DNA of 8,034 nt from an uncultured Eubacterium sp. (GCA_902475415.1 CABRZK010000102.1:1-8034); one strand, 5' to 3'; counted from the first letter of the stretch, positions 1 through 6,377 are shown. Notes: generated by a model from the sequence alone, not told the origin. Numbers and translations: made by a program.

Positions 1-363
1 CGTCGTATTGATCATTCCGTCCGGTGTCACATACCGCAACACCTGCTCTGTACTGTCCCAGTAAAACCGTTTATTCAGATATTTGTGTACAATCTGATAA
101 TTGACATACAGTTCATCATCCTGAACAATGCCTTTCTGTTCCATCTTCTCATTATCAAATACAACAAACATCTCATCATCCTGGTTTAAACTATAATAAG
201 ATGCATAATCGGTCTGTTCTGTTGAGGATGAATATTTTTTCAAAAAAGCAGTCACTCCAACGATCAGAATAATGACTACAATCAGTGCCAGAACTGCTGC
301 GATCAGAACTGCTCTCTGCCTTCCTTTTCTGTTACCTTTCCTTGCATTTTTTTCTGAAGCCAT
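1..363 (-). CDS. Membrane-anchored probable cell-surface protein, N-terminal part (possibly GH18 / spore-cortex hydrolase type)
   Basis: This is the first 121 codons of a longer gene that continues past the left edge. The start is ATG at 363, preceded by AGGAGG at 370-375. The protein begins with a short, strongly basic segment (residues 1-17, rich in K and R). One hydrophobic helix follows at about residues 18-41, without an obvious cleavage site, so it is probably an N-terminal signal anchor with the rest outside the membrane. Residues 42-60 are polar and Ser/Thr-rich. Residues 61-121 (DDEMFVVFDNEKM, then YVNYQIVHKYLNKRFYWD) resemble the stalk-like domain, related to copper amine oxidase N-domains, found before SH3 and glycosyl hydrolase family 18 domains in Lachnospiraceae surface proteins. 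The catalytic part would lie outside the window, so the enzyme assignment is recall-based inference. The gene has its own promoter and may be preceded by a tiny ORF at 365-442. Confidence 0.7.
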   Translation of the reverse strand, partial: MASEKNARKGNRKGRQRAVLIAAVLALIVVIILIVGVTAFLKKYSSSTEQTDYASYYSLNQDDEMFVVFDNEKMEQKGIVQDDELYVNYQIVHKYLNKRFYWDSTEQVLRYVTPDGMINTT

Positions 364-364
364 C

Positions 365-442
365 TTAAGCCTCCTTTTTCTGTCTGTATGCATCCGAACT
401 CTCTGTTTCAATTCCCGGACACACATGATCTGCGTACTTCAT
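365..442 (-). CDS. Possible 25-codon upstream ORF / leader peptide
   Basis: An ATG at 442 opens a 25-codon frame (starting MKYADHVCPG, ending QKKEA). It stops with TAA at 365-367, one base before the ATG of the surface-protein gene. The ribosome binding site of that gene lies inside its last codons, which would suit translational coupling. The -10 box ends at 450, so transcription should start near A442-A443, making the message nearly leaderless for this ORF. A frame of this length is not rare by chance and I recognise no peptide family. Treat it as a candidate only. Confidence 0.2.
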   Translation of the reverse strand: MKYADHVCPGIETESSDAYRQKKEA

Positions 443-449
443 TGTCCTC

Positions 450-478
450 AGTATACATGAAAAAAAAGGGCGTTGCAA
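450..478 (-). promoter_or_regulatory. Sigma-A type promoter for the surface-protein gene
   Basis: Read on the minus strand, the -35 box is TTGCAA (473-478) and the -10 box is TATACT (450-455), with a 17-base spacer. Initiation is expected near 442-444. The -35 box lies inside the 16-base loop of the terminator hairpin at 463-498, so the end of the upstream unit and the start of the next are physically superimposed. Confidence 0.65.
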
Positions 479-498
479 TATGAAGCCTCGCCCTTTTT
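460..498 (-). terminator. Rho-independent terminator after the 536-883 gene
   Basis: The arms AAAAAGGGCG (463-472) and CGCCCTTTTT (489-498) form a perfect 10-bp inverted repeat around a 16-base loop. On the minus strand the stem runs into eight consecutive T (467-460), which fits leftward termination of the gene ending at 536. On the plus strand only five T, all within the stem, follow, so it is weaker that way. The A/T half of the stem and the large loop make it a medium-strength terminator. Confidence 0.6.
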
Positions 499-535
499 GC
501 AGGTTGTTTCCGGTTCTGAGAATCCCCTGCCTGTT

Positions 536-883
536 TTATTTTTTTGTTATTTTGTCAAATCTGACCTGAGACAATGCACCTTTCTGAAATACGTAGTCTC
601 TCATATAATTATTGTCTTCCCGGACACACATGGCTTCCGATACTTCCGCAGAATTACTTGGAAGTCCCTCCAGCCAGATTGAAATCCCCTGTTTCTCATA
701 ATTTTGGAGTTCGATCAGAAGAGTCTGTCCGGAAAATGCACGTTTTTGCTGCATAAAAATCCCCTTCTCTGACCAGCGCGGAAGTAAGTTCGTGATATAC
801 AATCCGCCAATGTTTTTTCTAATATATTGCATGTCTGTCTCTGACAGGTGTTTTTCTCCTCTGGCAGCTTTCCATTCACACAA
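536..883 (-). CDS. Unrecognised small cytosolic protein, start uncertain (possibly N-terminally damaged)
   Basis: The frame ends at 536 and reads like real protein: WSEKGIF, LLIELQNYEKQGISIWLEGLP and a C-terminal MRDYVFQKGALSQVRFDKI. I cannot name the family. It has no signal peptide or membrane segment. The listed start is TTG at 883 (115 aa); the first in-frame ATG is at 832 (98 aa). Neither has a good ribosome binding site. The frame stays open upstream to a TGA at 956-958, and a GGAGG lies near 922-926 with no in-frame ATG, GTG or TTG at a usable distance. This pattern suggests a lost start codon or a frameshift in the N-terminal part. A terminator follows 36 bp after the stop, in the right orientation, which supports a transcribed unit. 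It may be a pseudogene fragment. Confidence 0.45.
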   Translation of the reverse strand: MCEWKAARGEKHLSETDMQYIRKNIGGLYITNLLPRWSEKGIFMQQKRAFSGQTLLIELQNYEKQGISIWLEGLPSNSAEVSEAMCVREDNNYMRDYVFQKGALSQVRFDKITKK

Positions 884-955
884 ACATATCGCATGATATT
901 CGTCTTTATCTTTCTTTTTACCTCCGTATTTTTTAGTACCTGTATTTCTTTCTGA

Positions 956-1598
956 TCAGATAACACAGGATTTTTGTTGTAATGATTGCGCTATGCCCGG
1001 TATACAAAAAAGCTGCCCCGTGCATCCCCCCTTCTTCTTTTATGCACTCCCGGAATTCTTTTGGAAATTTTCGGAAATGCATCTTTTCATTCTCCCGGAA
1101 AAATCCGGTGTTTGTTTTTGTCAGTTCTGTTTTTCGTACATATACTAACAAAAACATTTTTCTGACAGAAACCAGACGTATTCTGTCGGGTAAAAAAGAG
1201 TCTCCGGCACGGACAGTTCTTTTTGAAAGCACATAGCTTTCGCAAAATCAGATATACTGAAAATAAGCTTGAATTTCATTTTTTTACTAAAAACCTGGAA
1301 AACATAAGACCTGGTCTTCTGACAATTGTCATTCGACCTATCATGGATCAGTGGATATTCCACCTTGCCGCAGGCGCATCTGATAATGTACAGAATTGTA
1401 CGATGCCTGAAAGAATTCTTCAGAGCCTCAATCTCAATAAGAACGCTCTGATAAACCTGCTGCATATATAATTGATCTGTCCGCATTGCACGGATAACTC
1501 TTGTAATAAATATACCACATTTGATTCGAAAATTCAACTCAAATTATCATTTTAATTGGATTTTATCGCAAATTCATGGAATCTTTATGAATGGATGC
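956..1598. other. Gene-poor stretch, no supportable feature
   Basis: I find no convincing gene, tRNA or structured RNA here. Open frames exist on the minus strand (933-1232 and 1145-1537) and the plus strand (982-1236 and 1223-1471), but all lack ribosome binding sites at sensible distances. Their products are compositionally odd (runs of Phe, Ser, Cys and Arg) and match no family I know. Small inverted repeats occur at 1095-1108 (CCGGA-AAAA-TCCGG) and around 1388-1403 (GTACA/TGTAC), too short to call. The stretch may hold decayed coding sequence upstream of the 536-883 gene. Confidence 0.5.
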
Positions 1599-1627
1599 TT
1601 GACGAAAAACACAAGATTATATATACT
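1599..1627 (+). promoter_or_regulatory. Sigma-A type promoter of mecA
   Basis: The -35 box TTGACG (1599-1604) and -10 box TATACT (1622-1627) are separated by exactly 17 bases. This is the best promoter match in the window. Transcription should start near 1634, giving a leader of only about 20 nt that holds the AAGGATGTG ribosome binding site (1640-1648) before the ATG at 1654. No operator or attenuator is visible in so short a leader. Confidence 0.8.
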
Positions 1628-1653
1628 TTTTTAACAAGTAAGGATGTGATAGT

Positions 1654-2415
1654 ATGAAAATTGAAAAAATTAATGATCATCAGATTCGCTGCACACTTAC
1701 CAGTGAAGACCTGGCTACACGCAATATCAAATTAAGCGAGCTGGCTTATGGTTCTGAAAAAGCCAGATCATTATTTCGTGATATGATGCAGCAGGCTGCT
1801 ATGGATTTTGGATTTGAAGCTGAAGATATTCCTCTTATGGTAGAAGCAGTTCCTCTTTCATCAGAAAAGATTGTTCTGATCATTACCAAAGTGGATTCAC
1901 CGGACGAACTTGATACACGCTTTTCTAATTTTACACAGTATGAAGCTGAAGATGACGAGGAGAACTCATTTCTCTCTGCACATGATCTGGAGGATTTTTC
2001 CCCGGATATCGATGATGTAGCTTCCCAGTTTTTACAGCTTCTTCAGCATGTCCGCAAGGATAAAGCTGACGACAAAGCAGAAGAGTCCGGCGGAGATACC
2101 AGGCAGACGCTTCCATCTAATATGGTACGCATTTTCTCCTGTCAGAATCTGGATGCAGCTATCAGTGCAGCACATGCGCTCCACGGTTGTTATCAGGGCA
2201 AAAACACCTTGTACAAAGATTCCAGAGAACATGTATATCATCTGGTTATACACCAGAGCCAGCATGACGCTTCCGAATTTAACCGCGTCAGCAACATGCT
2301 CAGTTCCTATCTGAAACCGGGCAAATGTAGTGCAGGTATCCAGGCATATTATGACGAGCATTTCCGCAAAGTCATTAACGGTAATGCATTGCAGCAACTG
2401 GCTGATATTTCTTAA
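1654..2415 (+). CDS. mecA: Adaptor protein MecA (ClpC partner)
   Basis: MecA-family proteins are cytosolic adaptors that bind substrates through an N-terminal domain and deliver them to the ClpC unfoldase through a C-terminal domain; in Bacillus subtilis the substrate is the competence regulator ComK. The N-terminus here (MKIEKINDHQIRCTLTSEDL) is typical of the family. Residues 1-85 form the N-terminal domain. Residues about 96-150 are a very acidic, low-complexity linker (EAEDDEEN, DIDDV, DDKAEESGGD). Residues 155-240 (MVRIFSCQNLDAAISAAHAL, then LYKDSREHVYHLVIH) match the ClpC-binding domain. At 253 aa it is longer than the roughly 220-aa Bacillus protein, mostly because of the linker. It is monocistronic, with its own promoter and terminator, and is the only plus-strand gene here. 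Whether it controls competence in this organism cannot be told from the sequence. Confidence 0.93.
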   Translation: MKIEKINDHQIRCTLTSEDLATRNIKLSELAYGSEKARSLFRDMMQQAAMDFGFEAEDIPLMVEAVPLSSEKIVLIITKVDSPDELDTRFSNFTQYEAEDDEENSFLSAHDLEDFSPDIDDVASQFLQLLQHVRKDKADDKAEESGGDTRQTLPSNMVRIFSCQNLDAAISAAHALHGCYQGKNTLYKDSREHVYHLVIHQSQHDASEFNRVSNMLSSYLKPGKCSAGIQAYYDEHFRKVINGNALQQLADIS

Positions 2416-2460
2416 AGGATCTGGTAATCATCCATGTGAATGATACAATCTGAATGAGCA

Positions 2461-2501
2461 AAAAGAAAGAATGGTTCCGCGAAAGAACCATTCTTTTTTT
2501 C
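2461..2501. terminator. Bidirectional terminator between mecA and the DUF1858 gene
   Basis: A 12-bp perfect stem (2467-2478 with 2486-2497) closes a 7-base loop (2479-2485). On the plus strand it runs into T2495-T2501. On the minus strand it is followed by CTTTTT. It lies 45 bp after the mecA stop and 25 bp after the stop of the convergent DUF1858 gene, so it can serve both. Confidence 0.9.
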
Positions 2502-2525
2502 TGAACTTATATCTAAACCTGTGCC

Positions 2526-2732
2526 TTATGCTACAACATCATTGAGGCGGTCTACTAATTCCTGCGGCTCAATGCCATGCACCATAGCAGCCTGCTCGAT
2601 TGTCTCCATCTGAGATGACGGGCATCCAAGGCAATGCATACCAATGCCAAATAATACTTCAGCAATGCTGTCGATATGTTCCTGATCACGTAATAATTCA
2701 CCGATCATGGTGTCTTTGGTAATCTGTGCCAT
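2526..2732 (-). CDS. DUF1858 / hybrid-cluster-associated redox disulfide domain protein
   Basis: A 68-residue cytosolic protein that is a complete single DUF1858 domain (PF08984; also described as the hybrid cluster protein-associated redox disulfide domain, TIGR03980). The diagnostic region is GMHCLGCPSS at residues 31-40, with a CXXC pair at Cys34 and Cys37 able to form a redox disulfide or bind metal. The N-terminal ITKDTMIGELLRD and the C-terminal HGIEPQELVDRLN are also typical. The start is ATG at 2732, with AAGGAGGT at 2741-2748; a longer frame back to 2792 would overlap the promoter and is rejected. The gene sits downstream of moaA but has its own promoter. The function of the family is unknown; it often occurs alone or fused to redox or metal-centre proteins. 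Confidence 0.9.
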   Translation of the reverse strand: MAQITKDTMIGELLRDQEHIDSIAEVLFGIGMHCLGCPSSQMETIEQAAMVHGIEPQELVDRLNDVVA

Positions 2733-2763
2733 TCTAATGTACCTCCTTATTTTTACTAAGCGT

Positions 2764-2792
2764 AGTATAATACGTTTAACGAAATTATGCAA
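2764..2792 (-). promoter_or_regulatory. Promoter of the DUF1858 gene
   Basis: On the minus strand, TTGCAT (2787-2792) and TATACT (2764-2769) are 17 bases apart. Initiation is expected near 2757, leaving a 24-nt leader with AAGGAGGT. It lies in the 145-bp gap after moaA, where I see no terminator, so readthrough from moaA may add to expression. Confidence 0.7.
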
Positions 2793-2877
2793 TCATTTCT
2801 TTTTATCAGACAGGCTGTTCAGATTGCATTTGTCACAGTGTATGCTTCTCAGAACCACTGTACAGCCCGCGAAGTGT

Positions 2878-3846
2878 TTACCCACCGATCTGGGACATTT
2901 TGCGGGTATCTGCTTCCGTCGTATCTCCAAAATGATGTTCCTTCGGTTTACGCTGAATCGCCTGCCAGATGACGTTGGTGATTTCTTCATCACTGCTGCC
3001 ATCCCGAAGCAGACTCCGCAGGTCTACGCCTTCTCCGGAATACAGGCAGAGTTTTAAAAATCCTTCGGATGTCAGTCGGATGCGGTTACAGCCACTGCAG
3101 AACTTCTCATGCACTGCCCCGATCATTCCGATCTCTCCGGCAAATCCCGGTGCACTGTAATACACTGCCGGTCCATTTCCCAGCTTTTTCTCCACCCGGT
3201 ATGCCCCCGGATAACTTTCATAAAATTTCTGTCGAATTGCTTCTGCCGGATAAGACTTATAGATTTCTCCATAACCGATCGGCATCATTTCTATAAAACG
3301 GACAGCTACGTTTTTCTGTCTGGCCCATTCGAAAAATGCCGGAAGTTCCTCCGTATTTTCTCCCTGTACCGGTACACAGTTGATTTTTAACGGAATTCCG
3401 CTCTCATATGCTGCATGAATTCCTTCCATAACCTGCTCAAATACATCTTTGCCGGTCACATTCTGATACCGGTCTCTTCGCAGTGTATCCAGACTGACAT
3501 TGATTGCATCCAATCCCGCTTCCTGTAACGCCGGAAGCTGTTCCTTCAGTAACACTCCATTTGTCGTCAGTGTAACCATATTGATTCCTTCCACTGCATG
3601 GATCTCACGGATCAGATCCGCGCATCCACGCCGCACCAGCGGTTCCCCACCGGTGATTTTCACTTTGCAGATTCCAAGTCCTGCCAGAATCTTCACAAGA
3701 CGTATGATCTCTTCATAACGCAAAATTCTCTCATGTGGTACAAAAGGAACGTCCTCCGGCATACAGTATTTACAGCGCAGATTACAACGGTCTGTGATTG
3801 ATATTCGGATATAATCAATCTGTCTGTTAAAATGATCAACGATCAT
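2878..3846 (-). CDS. moaA: GTP 3',8-cyclase MoaA (radical SAM, molybdenum cofactor synthesis)
   Basis: MoaA uses S-adenosylmethionine and two 4Fe-4S clusters to turn GTP into (8S)-3',8-cyclo-7,8-dihydroguanosine 5'-triphosphate, the first step of molybdopterin synthesis; MoaC acts next. The 322-aa protein is full length. The radical SAM cluster motif is CNLRCKYC (Cys21, Cys25, Cys28), GGEP follows at 66-69, and the C-terminal cluster is CX2CX13C (Cys250, Cys253, Cys267). The protein ends in the conserved double glycine (MSQIGG), which is needed for activity in characterised members. The start is ATG at 3846, with AGGAGG at 3853-3858; an ATG 11 codons earlier lies upstream of this site and is rejected. 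No moaC, moaE, moeA or mog is in the window, so MoaC and later steps must be encoded elsewhere. The 478-aa gene upstream ends 101 bp away, with no clear terminator between, so they may be cotranscribed. Confidence 0.96.
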   Translation of the reverse strand: MIVDHFNRQIDYIRISITDRCNLRCKYCMPEDVPFVPHERILRYEEIIRLVKILAGLGICKVKITGGEPLVRRGCADLIREIHAVEGINMVTLTTNGVLLKEQLPALQEAGLDAINVSLDTLRRDRYQNVTGKDVFEQVMEGIHAAYESGIPLKINCVPVQGENTEELPAFFEWARQKNVAVRFIEMMPIGYGEIYKSYPAEAIRQKFYESYPGAYRVEKKLGNGPAVYYSAPGFAGEIGMIGAVHEKFCSGCNRIRLTSEGFLKLCLYSGEGVDLRSLLRDGSSDEEITNVIWQAIQRKPKEHHFGDTTEADTRKMSQIGG

Positions 3847-3947
3847 AGTATGCCTCCTCTCCTTTTTATGTATTCTCATTTTTATAAAACAATCTCATTG
3901 CCGATATTTTATTCTTTCCGTTTTCAGACTTTTTATATTAACCCGGA

Positions 3948-5384
3948 TTAAACTAAAATGTCTATCACCATGCCCGCCGCATTTTTATAAACGGATGGAT
4001 TGGCACTTTCTTTTCCACAGTAAACCCGAAATGGTGTCGTACCTTTGATTGGAACGAACTGTTTCTGTTCATCGTCCCAGGCACTGGTATCGCCTTTTTC
4101 CATGCCGGTCTGTGTCCGCTGATCCTGTTCGTAAGCCAGTATAAAACGGTATGCTGACAGTTCATCCGCCTCCAGCGCAATCTTTTCCTTATAATTGTCA
4201 TTAGTAAAAATCTGAAACATGACAGATCCATTCTCCAGTTCCTCCCGGGATGGAATTTCCGGAAGATATTCCAGCAGTGACAGCAACAGCCAGCCATGAG
4301 CCGTCACCTGGCGCTGTCCGCCCTGGCCCTGATTCATGTTATGGTTATAATAGCAATACGTTTCCTCTGTTTCAATGTCTTTGAAATGATTCTGCAGTTC
4401 CGTTAATGTATAATCATATTGCTTCCACGGTGTGCCCTGTCGCGTGATTTTGATGTAAAATTCACTGTCGGTCTCTTTTGTCTGTGGAACCCTGGTTTCT
4501 TTCTGCACTGCAGTCTGCTTAGCCTCTCCTGCCATCACACCTGCAAAATCCAGCGATATTGTATTTCCATCAAAATATCCGATCTGCTTATAATTGTCAT
4601 CAGCCAGAAACAGCCAGATTGTGTCTGTAATCTCTCCGATTGTCTCTCCGCCATGCGTGACAGCCCGCAGTCTGTTTAAATATTCCGGTGCACACTCTGC
4701 CTGGTCTTTCCAGAACTCCATCGAAAGCTGAATTGCCGGTACTTTCCTCTCACTTCCATCCTCCAGTTCCAACTGCATCCAGTACATAACGCCTGCCTGC
4801 TGTGCATTTAATTCAAAAAATCTGCTTATAGAAAAATAACGGTTGCAGCGCAATCCTTCTCCACGTACCCAGAATCCACGCTCCGCACTTCCTGCCACCA
4901 GCAGACGGATTCCCTTGGAAAAATAATCTTTATTTTTATCATCTAATCCCTGCTGTCCAAACATAATTGTGGGATGCGGATAGTATTTTACTGGTATACC
5001 ATTTTTTTTAAAAGAAATAAAAGCCTCTCTGGGCTCCCGGCCGGTTGCCTTACCGCGCTTCAGTTCCGGGAAATAATACCGTCTGGATTTCAACTCTGTC
5101 ACAATAGACTCAAATCCATCCACACTTCCCAGTCGGATTTCCTCTGCCTCTGACACCTCTGCCACATCCAGATAGCGCTGCAGTGGAAAACCATATCCCT
5201 CTTCGATATCGCGGCTCTCTGCATCTTCATGGTTATCATAAACAGAAAAAAGACAATGCTCCGTCTTCTCCTGTTTCTCCAGATCCGTGCAGGTATACAA
5301 TACATTTTTACCTGCAGCATTGCCACTGATAAACAATCCCACCTGATCTTCCCCCGGCAGAATTGTAATATGTCTGATATTCAT
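3948..5384 (-). CDS. Unrecognised 478-aa protein, possibly with molybdopterin-binding-like (sulfite oxidase fold) modules
   Basis: I do not recognise a named family. There is no signal peptide or membrane segment, so it appears cytosolic. Residues about 64-164 contain YGFPLQRYLDVAEV, SVDGFESIVTELKSRRYYF and HPTIMFGQQGLDDKNKDYFSKGIRLL. Residues about 308-478 contain EFYIKITRQGTPWKQYDYTL, CYYN (Cys344 to Asn347), HGWLLLSLLEYL, NDNYKEKIAL, FILAYEQD and TTPFRVY. To my eye these follow the order of the oxidoreductase molybdopterin-binding domain (PF00174-like): a CxxN near the cofactor ligand position, then a W/G-pLxxLL turn, a DG/DNY strand, and a final PxR or GQ segment. Residues 253-280 (DTIWLFLADDNYKQIGYFDG) repeat the DNYK element, suggesting internal duplication. 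This is pattern reading, not a match. The start is ATG at 5384, with a modest AAAGGG site (5393-5398). The moaA gene lies immediately downstream. Confidence 0.75.
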   Translation of the reverse strand: MNIRHITILPGEDQVGLFISGNAAGKNVLYTCTDLEKQEKTEHCLFSVYDNHEDAESRDIEEGYGFPLQRYLDVAEVSEAEEIRLGSVDGFESIVTELKSRRYYFPELKRGKATGREPREAFISFKKNGIPVKYYPHPTIMFGQQGLDDKNKDYFSKGIRLLVAGSAERGFWVRGEGLRCNRYFSISRFFELNAQQAGVMYWMQLELEDGSERKVPAIQLSMEFWKDQAECAPEYLNRLRAVTHGGETIGEITDTIWLFLADDNYKQIGYFDGNTISLDFAGVMAGEAKQTAVQKETRVPQTKETDSEFYIKITRQGTPWKQYDYTLTELQNHFKDIETEETYCYYNHNMNQGQGGQRQVTAHGWLLLSLLEYLPEIPSREELENGSVMFQIFTNDNYKEKIALEADELSAYRFILAYEQDQRTQTGMEKGDTSAWDDEQKQFVPIKGTTPFRVYCGKESANPSVYKNAAGMVIDILV

Positions 5385-5431
5385 ATGTTATACCCTTTCT
5401 GTGACTCCCTTATACCTGTTTTATATTTATT

Positions 5432-5461
5432 ATCATACAATGAATGGTATTATAAATGCAA
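5432..5461 (-). promoter_or_regulatory. Weak candidate promoter for the 478-aa gene
   Basis: On the minus strand, TTGCAT (5456-5461) lies 18 bases before TATGAT (5432-5437). Initiation would fall near 5425, giving a leader of about 40 nt. A separate TATAAT (5449-5454) has no matching -35 box. The position just after the terminator at 5469-5511 makes a promoter here expected, but the exact boxes are uncertain. Confidence 0.35.
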
Positions 5462-5468
5462 GCCTTAG

Positions 5469-5511
5469 AAAAAAATAGCTGCCATCTATCCTGTTTGTCG
5501 AATAGCTGGCA
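5469..5511 (-). terminator. Rho-independent terminator of the pseudouridine synthase gene
   Basis: On the minus strand, TGCCA (5511-5507) and CTATTC (5505-5500) pair with GGATAG (5491-5486) and TGGCA (5484-5480) around an 8-base loop, with one internal G/A mismatch and one G-T pair. Two bases (GC) and then TATTTTTTT follow. It ends 33 bp after the stop at 5544. Confidence 0.85.
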
Positions 5512-5543
5512 ACTTTCACATGACTCTTATTTTAGAAATTCTG

Positions 5544-6209
5544 TTACGCAAATCCTTTTCCCTTTGGCTGAATCTCAAATTCCATCTCTTTTCCTGTCAC
5601 AGGATGAACAAATGCAATTCTGCAGGAGCATAATGCCACCGGACAATAAGTTTTCGCATCTGCCGTTCCGTATTTAGTATCTCCGTACAGGGGATATCCG
5701 GCGTGTGCAAACTGTACCCGGATCTGGTGATGGCGACCGGTATGAAGCCAGATATGCACCAGTGCTTTCCGGCCTTCCTCCATCACCTTTACTGCTTCAT
5801 AGGTCAGTTTTGCCTCCTTTGCCTGCGGTGTCCCTTTTTTCACAACAGAAGATGTATTTGTTCTGCCATCTTTCAGCAGCCAGTCACATAATTCTCCTTT
5901 TTCCGGCTGTGGCACACCTGTCGTTACCGCAAGATATTCTTTTTCCATGCTGCGACTGCCCACCTGCGCAGAAAGTCTGGCTGCAGCCTGTTTCGTCTTG
6001 GCAAAAACCATCACGCCTTCTACCGGCTGATCCAGACGATGAACCAGACCGATATACGGTTCTTCTTTCTTTTTTGCACGGTAATTTTTCAGAAGGCTCA
6101 CCATATCCGCCTGTCCTGCCCGGGCCGTCTGTACCGCCACCCCGGCTTCCTTGCGGCATACTAAAATACTTTCATCTTCATATATTATTTCCGGTTGTTT
6201 CACTCTCAT
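5544..6209 (-). CDS. RluA-family rRNA/tRNA pseudouridine synthase
   Basis: This enzyme isomerises uridine to pseudouridine in RNA. At 221 aa it is a single catalytic domain without the N-terminal S4 domain of RluC and RluD. The catalytic motif is HRLDQP, with Asp60 as the expected nucleophile. The opening IIYEDESILVCRKEAGVAVQ is typical of the family, as is the later block HIWLHTGRHHQIRVQFAH followed by GYPLYGDTKYG. Gln-Pro after HRLD instead of the common Arg-Asp/Thr is a variant I associate with clostridial members. The exact RNA target cannot be assigned. The start is ATG at 6209; the ribosome binding site is weak (GTAGG near 6219-6223), and no better start exists before the frame closes. 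It has its own terminator. A hairpin at 6246-6288 would lie in its leader if transcription starts near the weak boxes TTGAAG (6333-6338) and TATAAA (6308-6313). Confidence 0.93.
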   Translation of the reverse strand: MRVKQPEIIYEDESILVCRKEAGVAVQTARAGQADMVSLLKNYRAKKKEEPYIGLVHRLDQPVEGVMVFAKTKQAAARLSAQVGSRSMEKEYLAVTTGVPQPEKGELCDWLLKDGRTNTSSVVKKGTPQAKEAKLTYEAVKVMEEGRKALVHIWLHTGRHHQIRVQFAHAGYPLYGDTKYGTADAKTYCPVALCSCRIAFVHPVTGKEMEFEIQPKGKGFA

Positions 6210-6245
6210 ATTCTCAATGCCTACTTTCCCACCATAAAACAGGTA

Positions 6246-6288
6246 AGGCAGGCAGATTTTACAGTTCTTTTTGTAAATCTACCTGCCT
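6246..6288 (-). promoter_or_regulatory. Long inverted repeat between response regulator and RluA-type gene (leader or weak terminator)
   Basis: Arms 6246-6262 and 6273-6288 pair over 15 positions (AGGCAGG, one mismatch, AGATTTTAC with one bulged T) around a 10-base loop. On the minus strand the following sequence is TTACCTGTTTTAT, not a clean T-tract, so termination would be weak. It could end regulator transcripts or be a structured leader of the downstream gene. Confidence 0.45.
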
Positions 6289-6323
6289 CTGAAATCTGTT
6301 CCTGTAATTTATAATTTCCCTGA

Positions 6324-6374
6324 TTTCTTACGCTTCAAGCTTTACAGCTTGAATCTGTAACCAACACCCCAGAT
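6324..6374. repeat. Duplicated copy of the response-regulator 3' end (copy 1)
   Basis: These 51 bp match 6462-6512 at 50 of 51 positions (6333 C versus 6471 A), at an offset of 138 bp. On the minus strand the copy still encodes the last codons of the regulator (WGVGYRFKL and stop), but it is detached from any frame. Confidence 0.95.
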
Positions 6375-6377
6375 AGT

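Noticed and set aside
1095..1117. Short hairpin CCGGA-AAAA-TCCGG followed by T-rich sequence on plus, considered as a terminator
   Set aside because: The stem is only 5 bp, the T-tract is interrupted, and there is no plus-strand gene upstream to terminate.
933..1232. Minus-strand open frame of 99 codons, with internal MHGAAFLYTG preceded by a G-run
   Set aside because: The G-run directly abuts the internal ATG with no spacer, the product ends in a basic low-information tail, and no family is recognised.
1145..1537. Minus-strand open frame of 130 codons in the gene-poor stretch
   Set aside because: No suitable ribosome binding site or promoter, unusual composition and no recognisable motif; the Cys-containing stretch CACGKVEY is not enough to call a gene.
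2793..3002. Minus-strand frame overlapping the end of moaA and ending in CDKC-containing sequence
   Set aside because: Mostly an out-of-frame shadow of moaA; the Cys residues after the moaA stop are few and there is no ribosome binding site.
3847..3947. Gap upstream of moaA considered for a molybdenum-cofactor riboswitch
   Set aside because: Only 101 bp, AT-rich, and I see no multi-stem structure of the kind and size that riboswitch needs.
3938..3951. Near-palindrome TTAACCCGGATTAA at the stop of the 478-aa gene, considered as a terminator or operator
   Set aside because: The arms would leave only a 4-bp stem around a usable loop and no T-tract follows on the minus strand.
5705..6292. Plus-strand open frame of 195 codons opposite the RluA-type gene
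   Set aside because: Pro/Ser/Leu-rich product of the antisense frame of a well-supported gene, with no ribosome binding site.
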